The notes: generated from the sequence alone by a model not told the origin. A stretch of 64,000 nucleotides of DNA from Chrysophaeum taylorii (GCA_029834535.1 JAQMWT010000113.1:39837-103836), one strand, 5' to 3'. Shown: positions 1 through 9,569, numbered from the stretch's first letter. Made by a program: numbers and translations.

Positions 1-800
1 ACCAAAGAAATCGGCGCCAAGAGATGCTAGGAAGCCACGTAGTACAAGGCGAGCCTTGTGCTTAACGTATTTGCCTGCAGAGTCTGTTTTAATCTTCAGC
101 ACCATCTTGCTGTCAATAGGACGAGAGACACCGTCGGGTAAGGAAAGTTTGAAGCAGCCAAAGCGGATAATGTCGTGGAGTTCCTTGGCGATGGCCTTGA
201 GGTAGGCGTGCCTGTTTTCAGGCGACAAACCGTGGAGGCACTTAAGTTTATATTCGTCAATGGAAACGTCCGCTTCTTGGACCTTATATTCGTCAGGACC
301 AACAGTGGCTGGTGAATTATAGTTTAGCGACGTTGCGGTCGAGGCAGTGTGCGCAACTTCGGGATAAGCGGAAACAGCGTCAGTAGGAGTAGTAGGGGCA
401 GATTCCAGTTGGATATGGATAGTAGGGTCGGTACGTAAGACCTGGGTGATAAACTCTGTAGAGACCAGAAGGTATTCCTCCAAGTCAGCCAGAGATGCAG
501 AAGTAGCGCCAAACTCGGATGAGTTGTGATCAATAAAGCTGGTCGGCGCCAGGTACGTAAGTGCATATTGTAAGGAAGAAGTGCCGAAGGCAGCAGCGTG
601 TTCAGTGAACGCAGATAAAAGGGGCTGAGGAATAGGGCACGTAGGTGAACCATCAGCAGTTAAAAAGGTTGCAGCTGGGATGCTGGATGCGCACTTGGCG
701 TGGGCGAAGTAACCATCGACGTGCGGGTAGCGGGCAAGTAAGTCAGTGCGCAACGGGAGAAGAAGACGAGCTAACAACGCATGTTCCCCTCTGAGCAGAT
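1..800 (-). CDS. Start of the copia reverse transcriptase, truncated by the window
   Basis: Codons aligned on positions divisible by three stay open on the minus strand from about 840 to base 1. After a linker containing TATSLNY (320-340), the frame reads as the beginning of copia RT: AIAKELHDIIRFGCFKL, then DSKMVLKIKTDSAGKY and HKARLVLRGF. This matches the family pattern in which a conserved acidic/aromatic helix precedes KARLV-x-x-G. Polymerase active-site motifs lie beyond the edge. RT copies element RNA into cDNA in the cytoplasmic particle. Confidence 0.75.
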
Positions 801-961
801 AGCAGACCAGAGGATACCACCACGGAGATGAAGGGCGGAGAGGGCGGGAGACTTGAACGTAAGAAAGTGGTGGCGAAGATCCCAGCGGAAATCGGCGAGC
901 TTGCCACCAGCGGCTTTGTAAGCACCAATAGTAGACGCTTGTAACCGGGCTCGGATAGTTT

Positions 962-2251
962 TCATAGAAGTGGCCTTGCGAGTGTTAGGCTGTTTGGAAC
1001 CTGGGACAAGAATGAGGTCATCTTGTGCAAAAAGGTCTTTGTAAGAAGGAAGCAAGGGCGGCGGTGACATAGAGCCAGATTCGTCGGCGGTAGCGTCAGA
1101 AGATGGAGAAGAGGCCGGAGTAGGGGACGAAGAAGGAGGAGCTGAAGGAGGTGGGGAGTGCCCCCTCTGAGGATGAGGAGTCCTTGTCCCCTCTGAATGA
1201 CATGGTCTTGGATAGTGGTGTGGGGTGTGAGCGAGAAAGGCGCGGAAGGAGCGTGTGGCGGAGGAGCTAGTTCAGGATCAGGAGTAGGATGCTGCAACAT
1301 GTAGAGGAATTGCAGCTTGGACGAAACACGAATTTGTCCGTTTTCAGGGTTGAGGACGACGTCAGCGAGATGGTCGACGCGTGGGGAGACGAGCGGGTTT
1401 TGTGCGTTGGCGCAACAGAGATACAGATATTTGCGGCGGCACGGTTCCCACTTGTGGTGTTCATGGGGCTCCAATAGGAGGTAACATTCAGCGCCAAAAA
1501 TCTTGAGCATATCGTGTTGGGGAGTGCTGAGTTGGTTGTAGAGTAGCTGTTGCGGACTCAGAATAGCATGATGAATGCGCTCGAGCGTGGCGTTCGGGAG
1601 AAGGTTATAGCTTTGAACGGTGTGTATCACCGCCCATGGGAACATGATAGCGGGTTCCACGATCTTGGCGCCACGATAGTGAGCATTAAGGAGAGAACGA
1701 AGGCGAGTTGAGGAGGCGGAGGCGATGAAACCGATGGCAGACTCAACTTCAAAGTTAAAGTGGTGCATGTACGGCGGGAAGGCAATGAGTTGAATGCCCT
1801 TATCGACGCGGTACGGGGAGGTAATGTGCTGGCTAAAGTAAGGCTTGAATGCATCGGAGTAGAGGGTGCGCATGTGCACATTGAGTTGTGTACGACAGAA
1901 GTCATACACAAAATCCAGAGCTTGAGTGAACTCCGTGGCGTTGGTGGTGCGTGTAAAGTACACCAAGAGAAATTTCGAAATGAGTTCCTTGAAGACGATG
2001 ATATGTGTGAAGCCTCCCCATTCGGATGGGATGGTCACATAGCCGCCGTCGCACGCCCAGACTTCACCGGCTTTGTGGGTTTGCTCAAAGAAGGCTTGGT
2101 CGCATTGAAATGCTTGTGCGGGTGGCGCTTGTTGTGTGCGATGCAGTCGGTGCATAAGTCGCGATATATATGGTATGTCAGAAGCAGAGAATCCAGGGCG
2201 AGCAAGTACGTTGGGGGCCTTGGCAGCGACGTTGTCGGGGCAGTGATGCAC
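962..2251 (-). CDS. copia-type integrase
   Basis: This 429-codon frame has an integrase catalytic core. The first Asp is in EVWACDGGYVTI, the second in LYSDAFKPY, and the Glu in HFNFEVESAI, giving the D-D-E triad that joins cDNA to target DNA. A copia-like C-terminal region follows (FGAECYLLLEPHEHHKWEPC, similar to the GKGY-type module). Placement before RT defines the copia group. There is no initiation codon where a separate gene would begin, consistent with a polyprotein. The C-terminal 70 residues are low-complexity Pro/Leu and continue in another frame (1070-771), so one or more indels interrupt the linker to RT. Confidence 0.8.
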   Translation of the reverse strand: MHHCPDNVAAKAPNVLARPGFSASDIPYISRLMHRLHRTQQAPPAQAFQCDQAFFEQTHKAGEVWACDGGYVTIPSEWGGFTHIIVFKELISKFLLVYFTRTTNATEFTQALDFVYDFCRTQLNVHMRTLYSDAFKPYFSQHITSPYRVDKGIQLIAFPPYMHHFNFEVESAIGFIASASSTRLRSLLNAHYRGAKIVEPAIMFPWAVIHTVQSYNLLPNATLERIHHAILSPQQLLYNQLSTPQHDMLKIFGAECYLLLEPHEHHKWEPCRRKYLYLCCANAQNPLVSPRVDHLADVVLNPENGQIRVSSKLQFLYMLQHPTPDPELAPPPHAPSAPFSLTPHTTIQDHVIQRGQGLLILRGGTPHLLQLLLLRPLLRPLLHLLTLPPTNLALCHRRPCFLLTKTFLHKMTSFLSQVPNSLTLARPLL

Positions 2252-2378
2252 CCGGTGAAAGCGATTAGCACGTTCTTTGGCATTGAGATATTCGGTGGAT
2301 CCGTGTGCGAGGACTTACGAAGAATTGGATGAGCGGGAATGTGCCGTTTGCGCCGAACATCGAACTTGAGTTCGGTGT

Positions 2379-3149
2379 CTAAGGCAGTGGAGGCGGTGCG
2401 TCGTCATCCTGGTGCACAGCAGGGTCACTTGGAGGTGCATCCTCATTATCACGAGTAGCGAGAGTATCTTCGTAGGACGACGATATATAGTTTAACGACA
2501 TTTCGGTCAAGCAGTTGCTGGAAATAGACATCATAAAAGATTGTGCCAAAGACAAGGTATCTGTGCTGCACGTGGTGGAGGCTTGGTCAACGGTCATGAA
2601 ATTGGATACATAGGATTTCTTCGTCACGGCAGCAGTATGTTGGAAGGTAGGGTCCAACATAAGGGATTTAATATCGGCGACGATGAGCGAAAGGTGCTTG
2701 TACAGAGTGCTGTACGTACCGGCAGGCAGAGCATTGCTGAGCATGTCACAGCAAAGGTCATGGCGTAGAGACAAGAGGAAAGATTCCTGTTGTTTGGTGT
2801 GGTTGTTAGCACGAATCAACTCCGGTCGAGTGGGGTAGCGTAATTTCCCGTTGCGAGGGTCGAGTAAAATAATATTGGCATACCCTCGGACGGTTGGCAA
2901 TGGAGCAAGCATTGAGTGGATTTTAGAGCCGAGTTTGCGGTCACTTCCACGAAGGTACCCTATATAGCGACTATGAGATAGGTGATGATCTTCCAGAGCA
3001 AAAGAGAATCCTTGTAATCGAAAGAGTTGTCGGTGGCCTTGTAGGTAAGGCAGCCAGGCATCACGAGAGCGCATCTGGACACGAGGTTTTGTATGGCGGT
3101 GCCATAGGTGGTAGCGGAGCCAACTTGGGGAAGGGCTTGGACTATCCAC
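2379..3149 (-). CDS. Unassigned polyprotein segment before integrase
   Basis: This open frame of 256 codons lies between the methyltransferase and integrase blocks on the same strand. The N-terminal half is basic and His/Arg-rich; the C-terminal tail is acidic. It carries the recurring motif TEMSLNY at 2488-2508, just before the integrase frame. No enzyme motif is visible. It could be the linker upstream of integrase, including its degraded zinc-binding region, or the tail of the methyltransferase module. It ends at a stop 128 nt before the integrase frame opens. Confidence 0.45.
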   Translation of the reverse strand: MDSPSPSPSWLRYHLWHRHTKPRVQMRSRDAWLPYLQGHRQLFRLQGFSFALEDHHLSHSRYIGYLRGSDRKLGSKIHSMLAPLPTVRGYANIILLDPRNGKLRYPTRPELIRANNHTKQQESFLLSLRHDLCCDMLSNALPAGTYSTLYKHLSLIVADIKSLMLDPTFQHTAAVTKKSYVSNFMTVDQASTTCSTDTLSLAQSFMMSISSNCLTEMSLNYISSSYEDTLATRDNEDAPPSDPAVHQDDDAPPPLP

Positions 3150-3415
3150 AAGTAACCCATAAACGGCTCCAGATATATGGACCTGTCCCGGTCGCGGGGG
3201 ATGTCGGAAGCAGTGAACGTATACGTGCTCCCAAAGGCGTTGATGGGAGTGGAGTTTTTGTGGTGGCGTTCTCTATGGTGAGGTTGCCGTCGGAATGGTG
3301 GCCACCAGTTAAGAAGTAGGAGTTGTGTGATGTTGATGAGGTTGTAAGTAATAACCTGTGTGACGGTTGGTTAGTTTCGAAAACGGTTATGTAATAGGAC
3401 ACAGGAGTGGGTGAG

Positions 3416-4414
3416 TTAGTAGTAAGCTTGCAAACACGTTATAGAGGATTGTAAAAATCTTGACGTGTATAGGATGTGTTGCATTGGGTAATGGCTCCAT
3501 AGAGGAGCGTTTAAAGCACAACTGATGGTAAGTACACTCGGATTGAACAGAGTGAGTACGTTGCTCGTGAGCCTGTTGTGAGTGAAGGCGAAGTAGTAAC
3601 ATATTGAGGGATTCAAGGTCAGCCATAGTAAGCTGAGCAGAACCTGTGCGAGAGTAAGGTGCAAACGTTTTAGGAACGGGTATATATGGAGGATCGGGAA
3701 CACCCGGATCCAGTCTTTAGATATGTGGTTAGGTAGCCAAAGGCGCTTGGGAATAGCTTGTAGATCATCCACGATCTTTAGGAAGGGGCGTGGATGGAGG
3801 ATGGGCCACGATGATAGTTTAATTGGTCCAGTAGAATATCTGCGTGCGACGCATATCCACCTTTCTCTAGATTGGTAGTCGCCACATAGGTAGGTCGGGA
3901 ACCTATCAACAACATCGACACAGTAATCAAGGGTAGTATAGATAAGGTTGGCCACTGTGATGTGGTCTTGATGACAGTACTTATGCGGAGGCGTCATCTC
4001 AGCCAGTAGTACCAAGGGCTGGAGTAGCTTGATGACAGACAGCATGCTGTCGAAAAGAGAATCGTCCAGCAGACTGTATAAGTCTTCTGACTTTTTTTGT
4101 TTTAGTAAATTCCTGTTTGTGCAGGGCGGAGTGATCTCAATTATATCACAATAGAATGTGCGCCTTTCCTCGGGTGAGATTAGGTGGAGATGGTTAATAA
4201 AGGCGGGGAGAGATTCAAATAATAGTACAGTAGGAAAACGGTGGCGTAACATACGAACAAGCGTATCATCAGACTCAACAACAACTTTTACATTGATATT
4301 TAAGCCTAAGTCATTAGTGGCTTGAGACAGGAACGCCGGAGTTGACAAACCAGAACAAAGTAACATGACAGAGGGTTTGCGGAGATTGAACTCTTGTGAG
4401 AGAAAAACTGGCCG
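3416..4414 (-). CDS. cytosine-C5 DNA methyltransferase domain inside the retrotransposon polyprotein
   Basis: The frame is open from 4414; the first ATG is at 4366. Cytosine-C5 methyltransferase motifs appear in the normal order: motif I LLCSGLSTPAFLSQA with a following acidic residue (VVVESDD), motif IV with the catalytic Pro-Cys (DIIEITPPCTNRN, about 4,130), motif VI as LLAEMTPP in place of ENV, and motif VIII GDYQSRERWICVARR, matching QxRxR (about 3,860). It lies between protease and integrase on the same strand, so it is part of the element and not a neighbouring host gene. The frame drifts after motif VIII, and the target-recognition region and motifs IX-X are not clear. Retrotransposon-borne DNMTs are known from dinoflagellates and charophyte algae; the function here (self-methylation or protection of element DNA) is inference. 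Catalytic competence is uncertain because ENV is altered. Confidence 0.75.
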   Translation of the reverse strand, partial: RPVFLSQEFNLRKPSVMLLCSGLSTPAFLSQATNDLGLNINVKVVVESDDTLVRMLRHRFPTVLLFESLPAFINHLHLISPEERRTFYCDIIEITPPCTNRNLLKQKKSEDLYSLLDDSLFDSMLSVIKLLQPLVLLAEMTPPHKYCHQDHITVANLIYTTLDYCVDVVDRFPTYLCGDYQSRERWICVARRYSTGPIKLSSWPILHPRPFLKIVDDLQAIPKRLWLPNHISKDWIRVFPILHIYPFLKRLHLTLAQVLLSLLWLTLNPSICYYFAFTHNRLTSNVLTLFNPSVLTISCALNAPLWSHYPMQHILYTSRFLQSSITCLQAYY

Positions 4415-4428
4415 TGCGAGTAGTCAAC

Positions 4429-6309
4429 TCAACGGCTGCGTATTTTGCTGAACAAATTTGTTCTGTTTCCGAAGATTGAGAACCAAAGGGCGAATCCACG
4501 GTCTGGTAAAACTCGTTGGAGTAGGTAATTGTAATATGCTAGTAGCTCCCTGTTTTCATGGTATCGCTTGAGGGGAAATGCAAGGGAGCGAAGTTCCAGC
4601 CGCTTGTCGCGCGCGATGTTGTAAGTGATACAAGGGAGAGCGGGTAAATTAGCTGCGACATAGTGTATGGGTATACGTACATCTTTGTCTATGCGGCTCG
4701 TGACAGCGCTGAGCTTTGGCTCAGCTCGATCGTTGAACACGGTGGTAAGATTGGTCTGGTTCCATTCGAGCATGCTCAGGATAGCGAGATGTCGGTCATG
4801 CACTGGTTGAAGACATAAAGCGAAGTCGATCTTAACGTAGCCAACTTGTGGATGATCTGGTAGGGGAATAACGATGTTGCGTGTTAACATCATGTGTGAT
4901 GCCCGTTGTTGTCCTGTTGCCGTCTGAATAACAATCGGAGCGTATGTGGAGTCCAATGGAATTATATGATTGGGTATTGCGAAATCGTAGGTGGACATCA
5001 ATGAGATGGTAGCACAAGAGTCAAAATATAGAAAAGAGCAATGTGGAGGGACACTGTTTACCTTCATGTAGTTGGTGAGGAAGGCGTTTTCCGAATGTGG
5101 GCAAGTAGTGGAGAGGCTGGCGGTAAAGAAGTTCTTCAGCAATAACAGATTCGTTGGAATAATGATCGGTTGAACAGGTGGTGATGGTTCGTCAGCCTCA
5201 TCAGCCATGCCGTGCTTTTCGTCAAATGACGATAGAGAAGTGTGATCGGCATCCCTTTTGGTTTCGGCTTGTGATGGTAGGTTGAGGGCAGATTGGACCT
5301 GTGAAGATAGCGAGGACAATAATGCTGGTGGTAAAGCCGAGATGGCGGAAGCGGTAAAGAGGTTAGACACAGTATTGGAAGGATTACCCTGTGTGTTTGT
5401 AGTAGGAGGAGTTGTTGTTGGGGTGGGAGCAGTAACGACAGTATGGTGTTGTGGCTCCACGTAGTTTAACGACTTTTCGGTCGAGGATAGATGAACGTCT
5501 ACATCATAAATGATGTCTTCTGCAAACATGAGCTGTTCGTTTAGACGAAGTAAACTACTGTTGTCCTCAGTAGATGTCGTTGACAGGATATCGGCTGATT
5601 GTAGCAAAGTCTCAAATAACTTGTTGATATTCTGTTGTAGCTGAGCCGTGGTATCATTATCTGTCACATGCTTCGTGAGTTCGCTACACTGTTCTCGCAG
5701 GGTGTTTAAGGTGTGGTTTGTTCGATCTAATAATTTCATGTTAGACCGAGAGGACCTGTCAAAAGTGCGGGGGTAAATTGGACGGTCATGGGACTGTCCG
5801 GCAGTTTTCTTGGTGACGTAAGAATCACCAGGACGATAATACGATAAATCGCTGCGAGAGAAAGGCTGGCGAGCATCATTAGAGTTACGCAAGCGTCTAG
5901 CATTAAACGTGGAAGATGTACCAGGTTGGGACGAAGTGATGAAGGCGAGTGTGTTAGCAGTTTGAGTCAGACTTTTGTCCGATGAGTCCAAAGTATGTGT
6001 AAGTACTAACTTTGGCTTTGGTTGAGATGATAAACCTTTGACATAGGGTTGCCAAGAAACAGGGCGTTCTAAGCGTCTTTTGTTCGACCCATTTGATACG
6101 ACATTGTAAAGGTCTAATGCGTATTCTAAAATGTAGCTTGGGTTGGTAGGGTGACACAATCGTTCAGCTTCTGGTACAGGTCGAGATGAAGATCGGGTTT
6201 CGTACATATAACACCAATCTACCCAACCACGATCATAACGGTTGTTGCTGGTATTATCGGCATAGTGCCGATGTATCTCTTCATAGATTTTTTCTGCAAA
6301 GAGTGCCAA
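4429..6309 (-). CDS. gag C-terminal region plus aspartic protease of the copia element
   Basis: This open frame of 626 codons has no ATG at its beginning and is probably reached by frameshifting from gag. The N-terminal 270 residues are basic and rich in Ser/Arg. The motif TEKSLNY follows (5462-5482). The second half holds a retropepsin-like site around 5010-5030 (YFDSCATISLM), where DSC replaces the usual DS/TG-A triad; downstream hydrophobic segments fit the protease fold. The frame ends 15 nt before the methyltransferase frame opens. Read as gag tail plus protease; the DSC variant at the catalytic loop is unusual and may mean reduced activity. Confidence 0.6.
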   Translation of the reverse strand: MALFAEKIYEEIHRHYADNTSNNRYDRGWVDWCYMYETRSSSRPVPEAERLCHPTNPSYILEYALDLYNVVSNGSNKRRLERPVSWQPYVKGLSSQPKPKLVLTHTLDSSDKSLTQTANTLAFITSSQPGTSSTFNARRLRNSNDARQPFSRSDLSYYRPGDSYVTKKTAGQSHDRPIYPRTFDRSSRSNMKLLDRTNHTLNTLREQCSELTKHVTDNDTTAQLQQNINKLFETLLQSADILSTTSTEDNSSLLRLNEQLMFAEDIIYDVDVHLSSTEKSLNYVEPQHHTVVTAPTPTTTPPTTNTQGNPSNTVSNLFTASAISALPPALLSSLSSQVQSALNLPSQAETKRDADHTSLSSFDEKHGMADEADEPSPPVQPIIIPTNLLLLKNFFTASLSTTCPHSENAFLTNYMKVNSVPPHCSFLYFDSCATISLMSTYDFAIPNHIIPLDSTYAPIVIQTATGQQRASHMMLTRNIVIPLPDHPQVGYVKIDFALCLQPVHDRHLAILSMLEWNQTNLTTVFNDRAEPKLSAVTSRIDKDVRIPIHYVAANLPALPCITYNIARDKRLELRSLAFPLKRYHENRELLAYYNYLLQRVLPDRGFALWFSIFGNRTNLFSKIRSR

Positions 6310-7285
6310 AGTCGAATTGAAGGTCAGTCTCTTCCTGGTTAAGTTGGTAAGAGATTTGCCTAAATGCTAGGACAGCTTCGATAAATACATGGACATACCA
6401 GTTAGGATTATAAACAACAGAGTTAAATTGCTGTTTCAAATAAGACACATCAGTAGTCGTAACAGACTCGTAGTGACTAAAGGCGATGAGCATAATAGCT
6501 CGAGCCTTGTTGGGTAAATAACTTTTGTTGTATACCTCATTGATGGCGGGCCAGGCCGCAAGTGCCGGTTTTCCAACACTTTCAAGATTGAAGTAAGTAT
6601 GCAAGAATGTAGCGTACGTGTTCTGGTAGGTGTGCCAGTCAGCTGCAGTTAACGAAGACATGGTAACCGGGGCACGAACACGGGTGTCGAAAGCTAGTGC
6701 CTTCGGGTGCGCGCGATTTAAGATTCGTTCCTCTTCTAAGAAACGAGCATTGATTTCAGGACGTAATGCCTTGACTTCATAGTCGTAACAGACAGTAGTT
6801 AGCTGAGCTACTTCTGCATCAGGTAAGTGGGGGAAAGCTTCGTTGGTGAAATGCCATTCCTGATACTCAGGGGGCAACTCATCAACAGCTAAACGGAGAT
6901 CAGCAGCCCTATCGGTCTTCCATTCCAGGAAAACGCGATCGAGAATTTGATTCCGGAGGATTTCGTAGTCCTTGCATGACCGAGTATATGCTTCATACGA
7001 GTCGTACTCGAGGAAAGCATCGGCATGACTGGACCGTAGTAATTGCTTGATATGCTTGATTTGCAAGGATACCTTGCGGTTCTGAAGCTGAAAGCGGTTG
7101 CCCTCATTAAGAAACTCAACTACAGGAGCTTCGAGCTTCAATATATCCGCACCTGTGATCGCCTTGGGTGCGGCTCGTACTGCGTGTTCTGCCATAGCAG
7201 TTGACGGGGAACCTGTGGGTTCAGTCACGCAGTTGACAAAGTCTAGACATTCTAAGGGGGTCTGTCTATCGGTGTCTATGTACAC
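6281..7285 (-). CDS. gag-like capsid protein of the copia element
   Basis: This open frame of about 334 codons is first on the element, where gag belongs; an ATG lies at 7195. The product is mixed and mostly helical, with no membrane segment and no visible CCHC zinc knuckle. The stop TGA at 6281-6283 overlaps the next frame (6309-4429) by 29 nt, and the next frame is +1 relative to gag. A +1 gag-pol relationship is known from Ty1, so programmed frameshifting is possible, though a chance indel would look the same. The assignment to gag rests on position and length, because gag sequences are poorly conserved and I recognise no motif. Confidence 0.6.
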   Translation of the reverse strand: MYIDTDRQTPLECLDFVNCVTEPTGSPSTAMAEHAVRAAPKAITGADILKLEAPVVEFLNEGNRFQLQNRKVSLQIKHIKQLLRSSHADAFLEYDSYEAYTRSCKDYEILRNQILDRVFLEWKTDRAADLRLAVDELPPEYQEWHFTNEAFPHLPDAEVAQLTTVCYDYEVKALRPEINARFLEEERILNRAHPKALAFDTRVRAPVTMSSLTAADWHTYQNTYATFLHTYFNLESVGKPALAAWPAINEVYNKSYLPNKARAIMLIAFSHYESVTTTDVSYLKQQFNSVVYNPNWYVHVFIEAVLAFRQISYQLNQEETDLQFDFGTLCRKNL

Positions 7286-7420
7286 TCATCGATTTTTCGA
7301 TGGAAAATGTGTCTATATGACGACTGTGCAAGCTGTGAGTCCAGAGTAGTGTCGCTAAGCGTAGTCGCTCAGGCAGCTGGTTAGTTTTGGTGCTCTCAAG
7401 GAGCTTGTTAAGCATTGCCA

Positions 7421-7600
7421 TGTAATGTACGAGTGGACGTACCCAAAATATTCCATAACATGTGTGCAAGAGTACAGGTTAGCCAATTACACACCCATCA
7501 ACATTAACATGGCAATACGATGCTATGAACAGGTGCACACAAGGTTACACGATCACGTGTGCAAAAAGATATTATATACAGCCCAATGGTAATGGCGATA
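7421..7600 (-). promoter_or_regulatory. Possible 5' LTR end and promoter of the methyltransferase-bearing copia element
   Basis: Upstream of gag the minus strand contains a TATA-like box (complement of 7568-7581, core TATATAATAT). It also has a sequence ending ...TTACA followed by TGGCAATGC at 7420, which has the shape of an LTR end (CA) next to a tRNA primer-binding site (TGG). The LTR start is not visible because a Helitron begins at 7601. This is an inference from position and composition; no partner LTR is in the window to confirm it. From 7286 to 7420 I see no gene. Confidence 0.35.
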
Positions 7601-8728
7601 CAAGTGCAGGCCAGTAAGTTCACCTAGTCCCAATCTCTAACCCCAGTAAGTTCACCTAATCCCAGTAAGTTTCATATAAGTTCACCTGGTCAGTAAGTTC
7701 ACCTAGTCCAAATCTCTAACCCCAGTAAGTTCGGCGTAAACCCACTCGTGCTCACACCCACTCCTTCGAGCTCGTCGCTCTCGCCTCCGCCAATCTAAGC
7801 TGCTTTGATCCGCACACGCCGCTAACCTTTGAGTTTACTCTAAAACCCCCAGTAAGTTCATCTGGTCCCAGTAAGTTCACCTGGTCACTATATTCACCTA
7901 ATCCCAATCTCTAACTCCAGTAAATTCACCTGGTCCCAGTAAGTTCACCTATAGTGCGCGTGCAGACGCCGGGAGGGGGCTTATCGGTATTGCGCAGCAC
8001 GTGTGGGGTAGGGTGGAGTCGTCGACCCAGATGATTATATCCTCGGGGTTGCCGATCGACAGGGAGCCACGTAGAGCTGGACGTGGCAGAAGACGGGTTT
8101 GGGCAAGAGGACGCCGACCTCGCGGCGCGTCTGGCCCTGGCTCTTGTGGCCCTGGCTCTTGTTGATCGTTTGGCGTCGGTGGGGCTTGAGGGATACAGGT
8201 TGGAGGAGCCTCGGTGACACGACACGATCGATCATGTATCTGGTACCGTTGCAGTGGCCGTGCGACGGGTCGAGGTTGCGAAGACTTTAAGCTCGCGATC
8301 AAAGTCAGCATACCGTTGGTTGTCAGGGAGTTGAAAACTCTACTGTAAAGAGCGAGGCGTCGGCTTCCGACCCAACCTAGTCGGCCGAAAAGAACTCCGA
8401 CGCCTCGTCTTCGGGAAAAAAAGGCCGCGGTCATGCGCGCGTTGTCAGCATCGACAACATCGTTTCGACGGGGCGTGAGAATGGCGCGCTGAAAGAGCCG
8501 CCGCGGGTCGTGGAAACAGTCTGCGAGGTCGCCGTAGACGGCTTGGAGGATCACTGCCTGGCTCTCGCGCCTACCTGATCCTTACCCTAAATCGAGGGTT
8601 AAACAAACAAACAAACAGACAGAAGACAGACAGACAGACAGACAAACAGACAAACATCTGTCGATTAGTAGTTAGGACAAACAGACAGACAGACAAACAG
8701 ACAAACATATGTCGATTAGTAGTAAGGA
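7601..8728 (-). mobile_element. Helitron-like element, antisense, complete copy
   Basis: In this orientation it runs from CAAGTGCAGGCC at 7601 to ...TAGTAAGGA at 8728. On its own strand it therefore starts with TC and ends with CTTG, and it sits between host A (7600) and T (8729), as Helitrons do. The 5' end is a TGTTTGTCTG-type microsatellite, here duplicated. The interior carries frameshifted remains of the C-terminal PIF1/Helitron helicase (see 23181). The other end is an array of the ~18-bp unit AGTAAGTTCACCTGGTCC. It is non-autonomous. Confidence 0.75.
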
Positions 8729-8842
8729 TATTGACAAGCGTGTCACATGTCGAGGCTAGGTCGGCGCGGTAACGACCCAATACCCATAGGTTACGTGCAT
8801 GTTGACACATGGTTTCTCAGGGACCCGCCTGGGCCGATAACC

Positions 8843-9155
8843 TGCAGAGCATTTAGCAAGCAGTGGTAAGTCACCTGGGGAACCATCCCGTCTCATCGTG
8901 AACGTCTGGAAAGGCTAATTCGGGGAATGAAGGTTATGTTCCCTATATCCTCAGAACACGACAGGCGGCATCTAGAACTACACGAGAAAGGTTAGGTGTA
9001 TAGTGCTACATACCTCGGGACGCGCTAGGCCATGATGATGAGCGTAGGCACAAATCAGAGGACTATTTGATTGTGTAGAAAGGAAGAAGAAGGGTAAGGA
9101 AGAGATCACGTTCTCAACGGACAGATAAGGGTAAGAGGCAGCAGATTTCTCTGTA
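8843..9155 (-). mobile_element. Solo LTR related to the copia element at 60.6 kb
   Basis: About 313 nt match the LTR at 60641-60955 from TGCAGAGCATTTAGC through GATTTCTCTG; the terminal CA is changed to TA. The match stops sharply at both ends, so this is a lone LTR. No 5-bp target duplication is visible. In units 2 and 3 the same LTR (12913-14306 and 18060-19423) is split by the sense Helitron. Confidence 0.75.
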
Positions 9156-9166
9156 TCTCCAAAAAC

Positions 9167-9346
9167 AAGTGGTCCCCGGCACTCCAGATACGTACCGTGC
9201 TCCTCTCCATCCAAGCCCTCCTCTCCGCGCCAAACCCCGACGATCCCCTCGACAACACCGTCGCTGAGCTCTGGAAGACCGACCCCGACGCGGCCCACGC
9301 CAAGGCCACCGAGTGGACGAGGACCTACGCCCGCGCTGCCGCCTAA
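9167..9346 (+). pseudogene. UBC13 (fragment): 3' end of a UBC13-type ubiquitin-conjugating enzyme, unit 1
   Basis: The frame reads [19 protein letters not shown], then [19 protein letters not shown], and ends with [10 protein letters not shown] and TAA. This is the C-terminal third of Ubc13/UBE2N, the E2 that builds Lys63-linked ubiquitin chains with a Uev partner. The catalytic Cys region and the N-terminus are missing: a solo LTR ends 11 nt upstream, and nothing like UBC13 lies beyond it. About 250 nt of 3'-UTR-like sequence follow, including a CTG run near 9,440. It is a truncated gene, unless the bases just before KWSPAL are the edge of a true last exon. Confidence 0.8.
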
Positions 9347-9569
9347 TCTAGCTACGAAACAAACGCGTTTCGAATGCACTCGCTAAGATCCGGCGAGCCC
9401 ATCGTCACCTTAATATTTAAGTCCGATTTTACATCATCTCGTGCTGCTGCTGCTGCTGCGTCGGTCTCATCCTACTACCGTCATACCCCCCGACAACGCT
9501 GCGGCCGTCTGGAACTGTGACGGACGGACGGACGTCGTCGTCGTACCAGTGATTCAAATCACTTCACAG

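Larger units (their letters stand above)
1..7600 (-). mobile_element. Ty1/copia-type retrotransposon carrying a DNA methyltransferase, cut by the window edge
   Basis: On the minus strand the order is gag, protease, cytosine-C5 methyltransferase, an unassigned segment, integrase, then the start of reverse transcriptase, which runs off the window at base 1. Integrase before RT is the copia order. Single-base frame changes separate several blocks, so this copy is either decayed or contains sequencing indels. The upstream end is invaded by a Helitron at 7601. No second LTR can be seen because the 3' end lies outside the window. Confidence 0.85.

Noticed and set aside
7600-8000. AGTAAGTTCACCTGGTCC repeats as a regulatory array or CRISPR-like repeat
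   Set aside because: They recur only within the Helitron 3' region, in both orientations, together with the rest of the element. They are a structural part of that family.
8590-8710. Regular AAACAGAC/TGTTTGTC arrays as a CRISPR array or telomere
   Set aside because: There are no unique spacers of constant length and no cas genes. The arrays sit at the same position in every Helitron copy and are its microsatellite 5' end.
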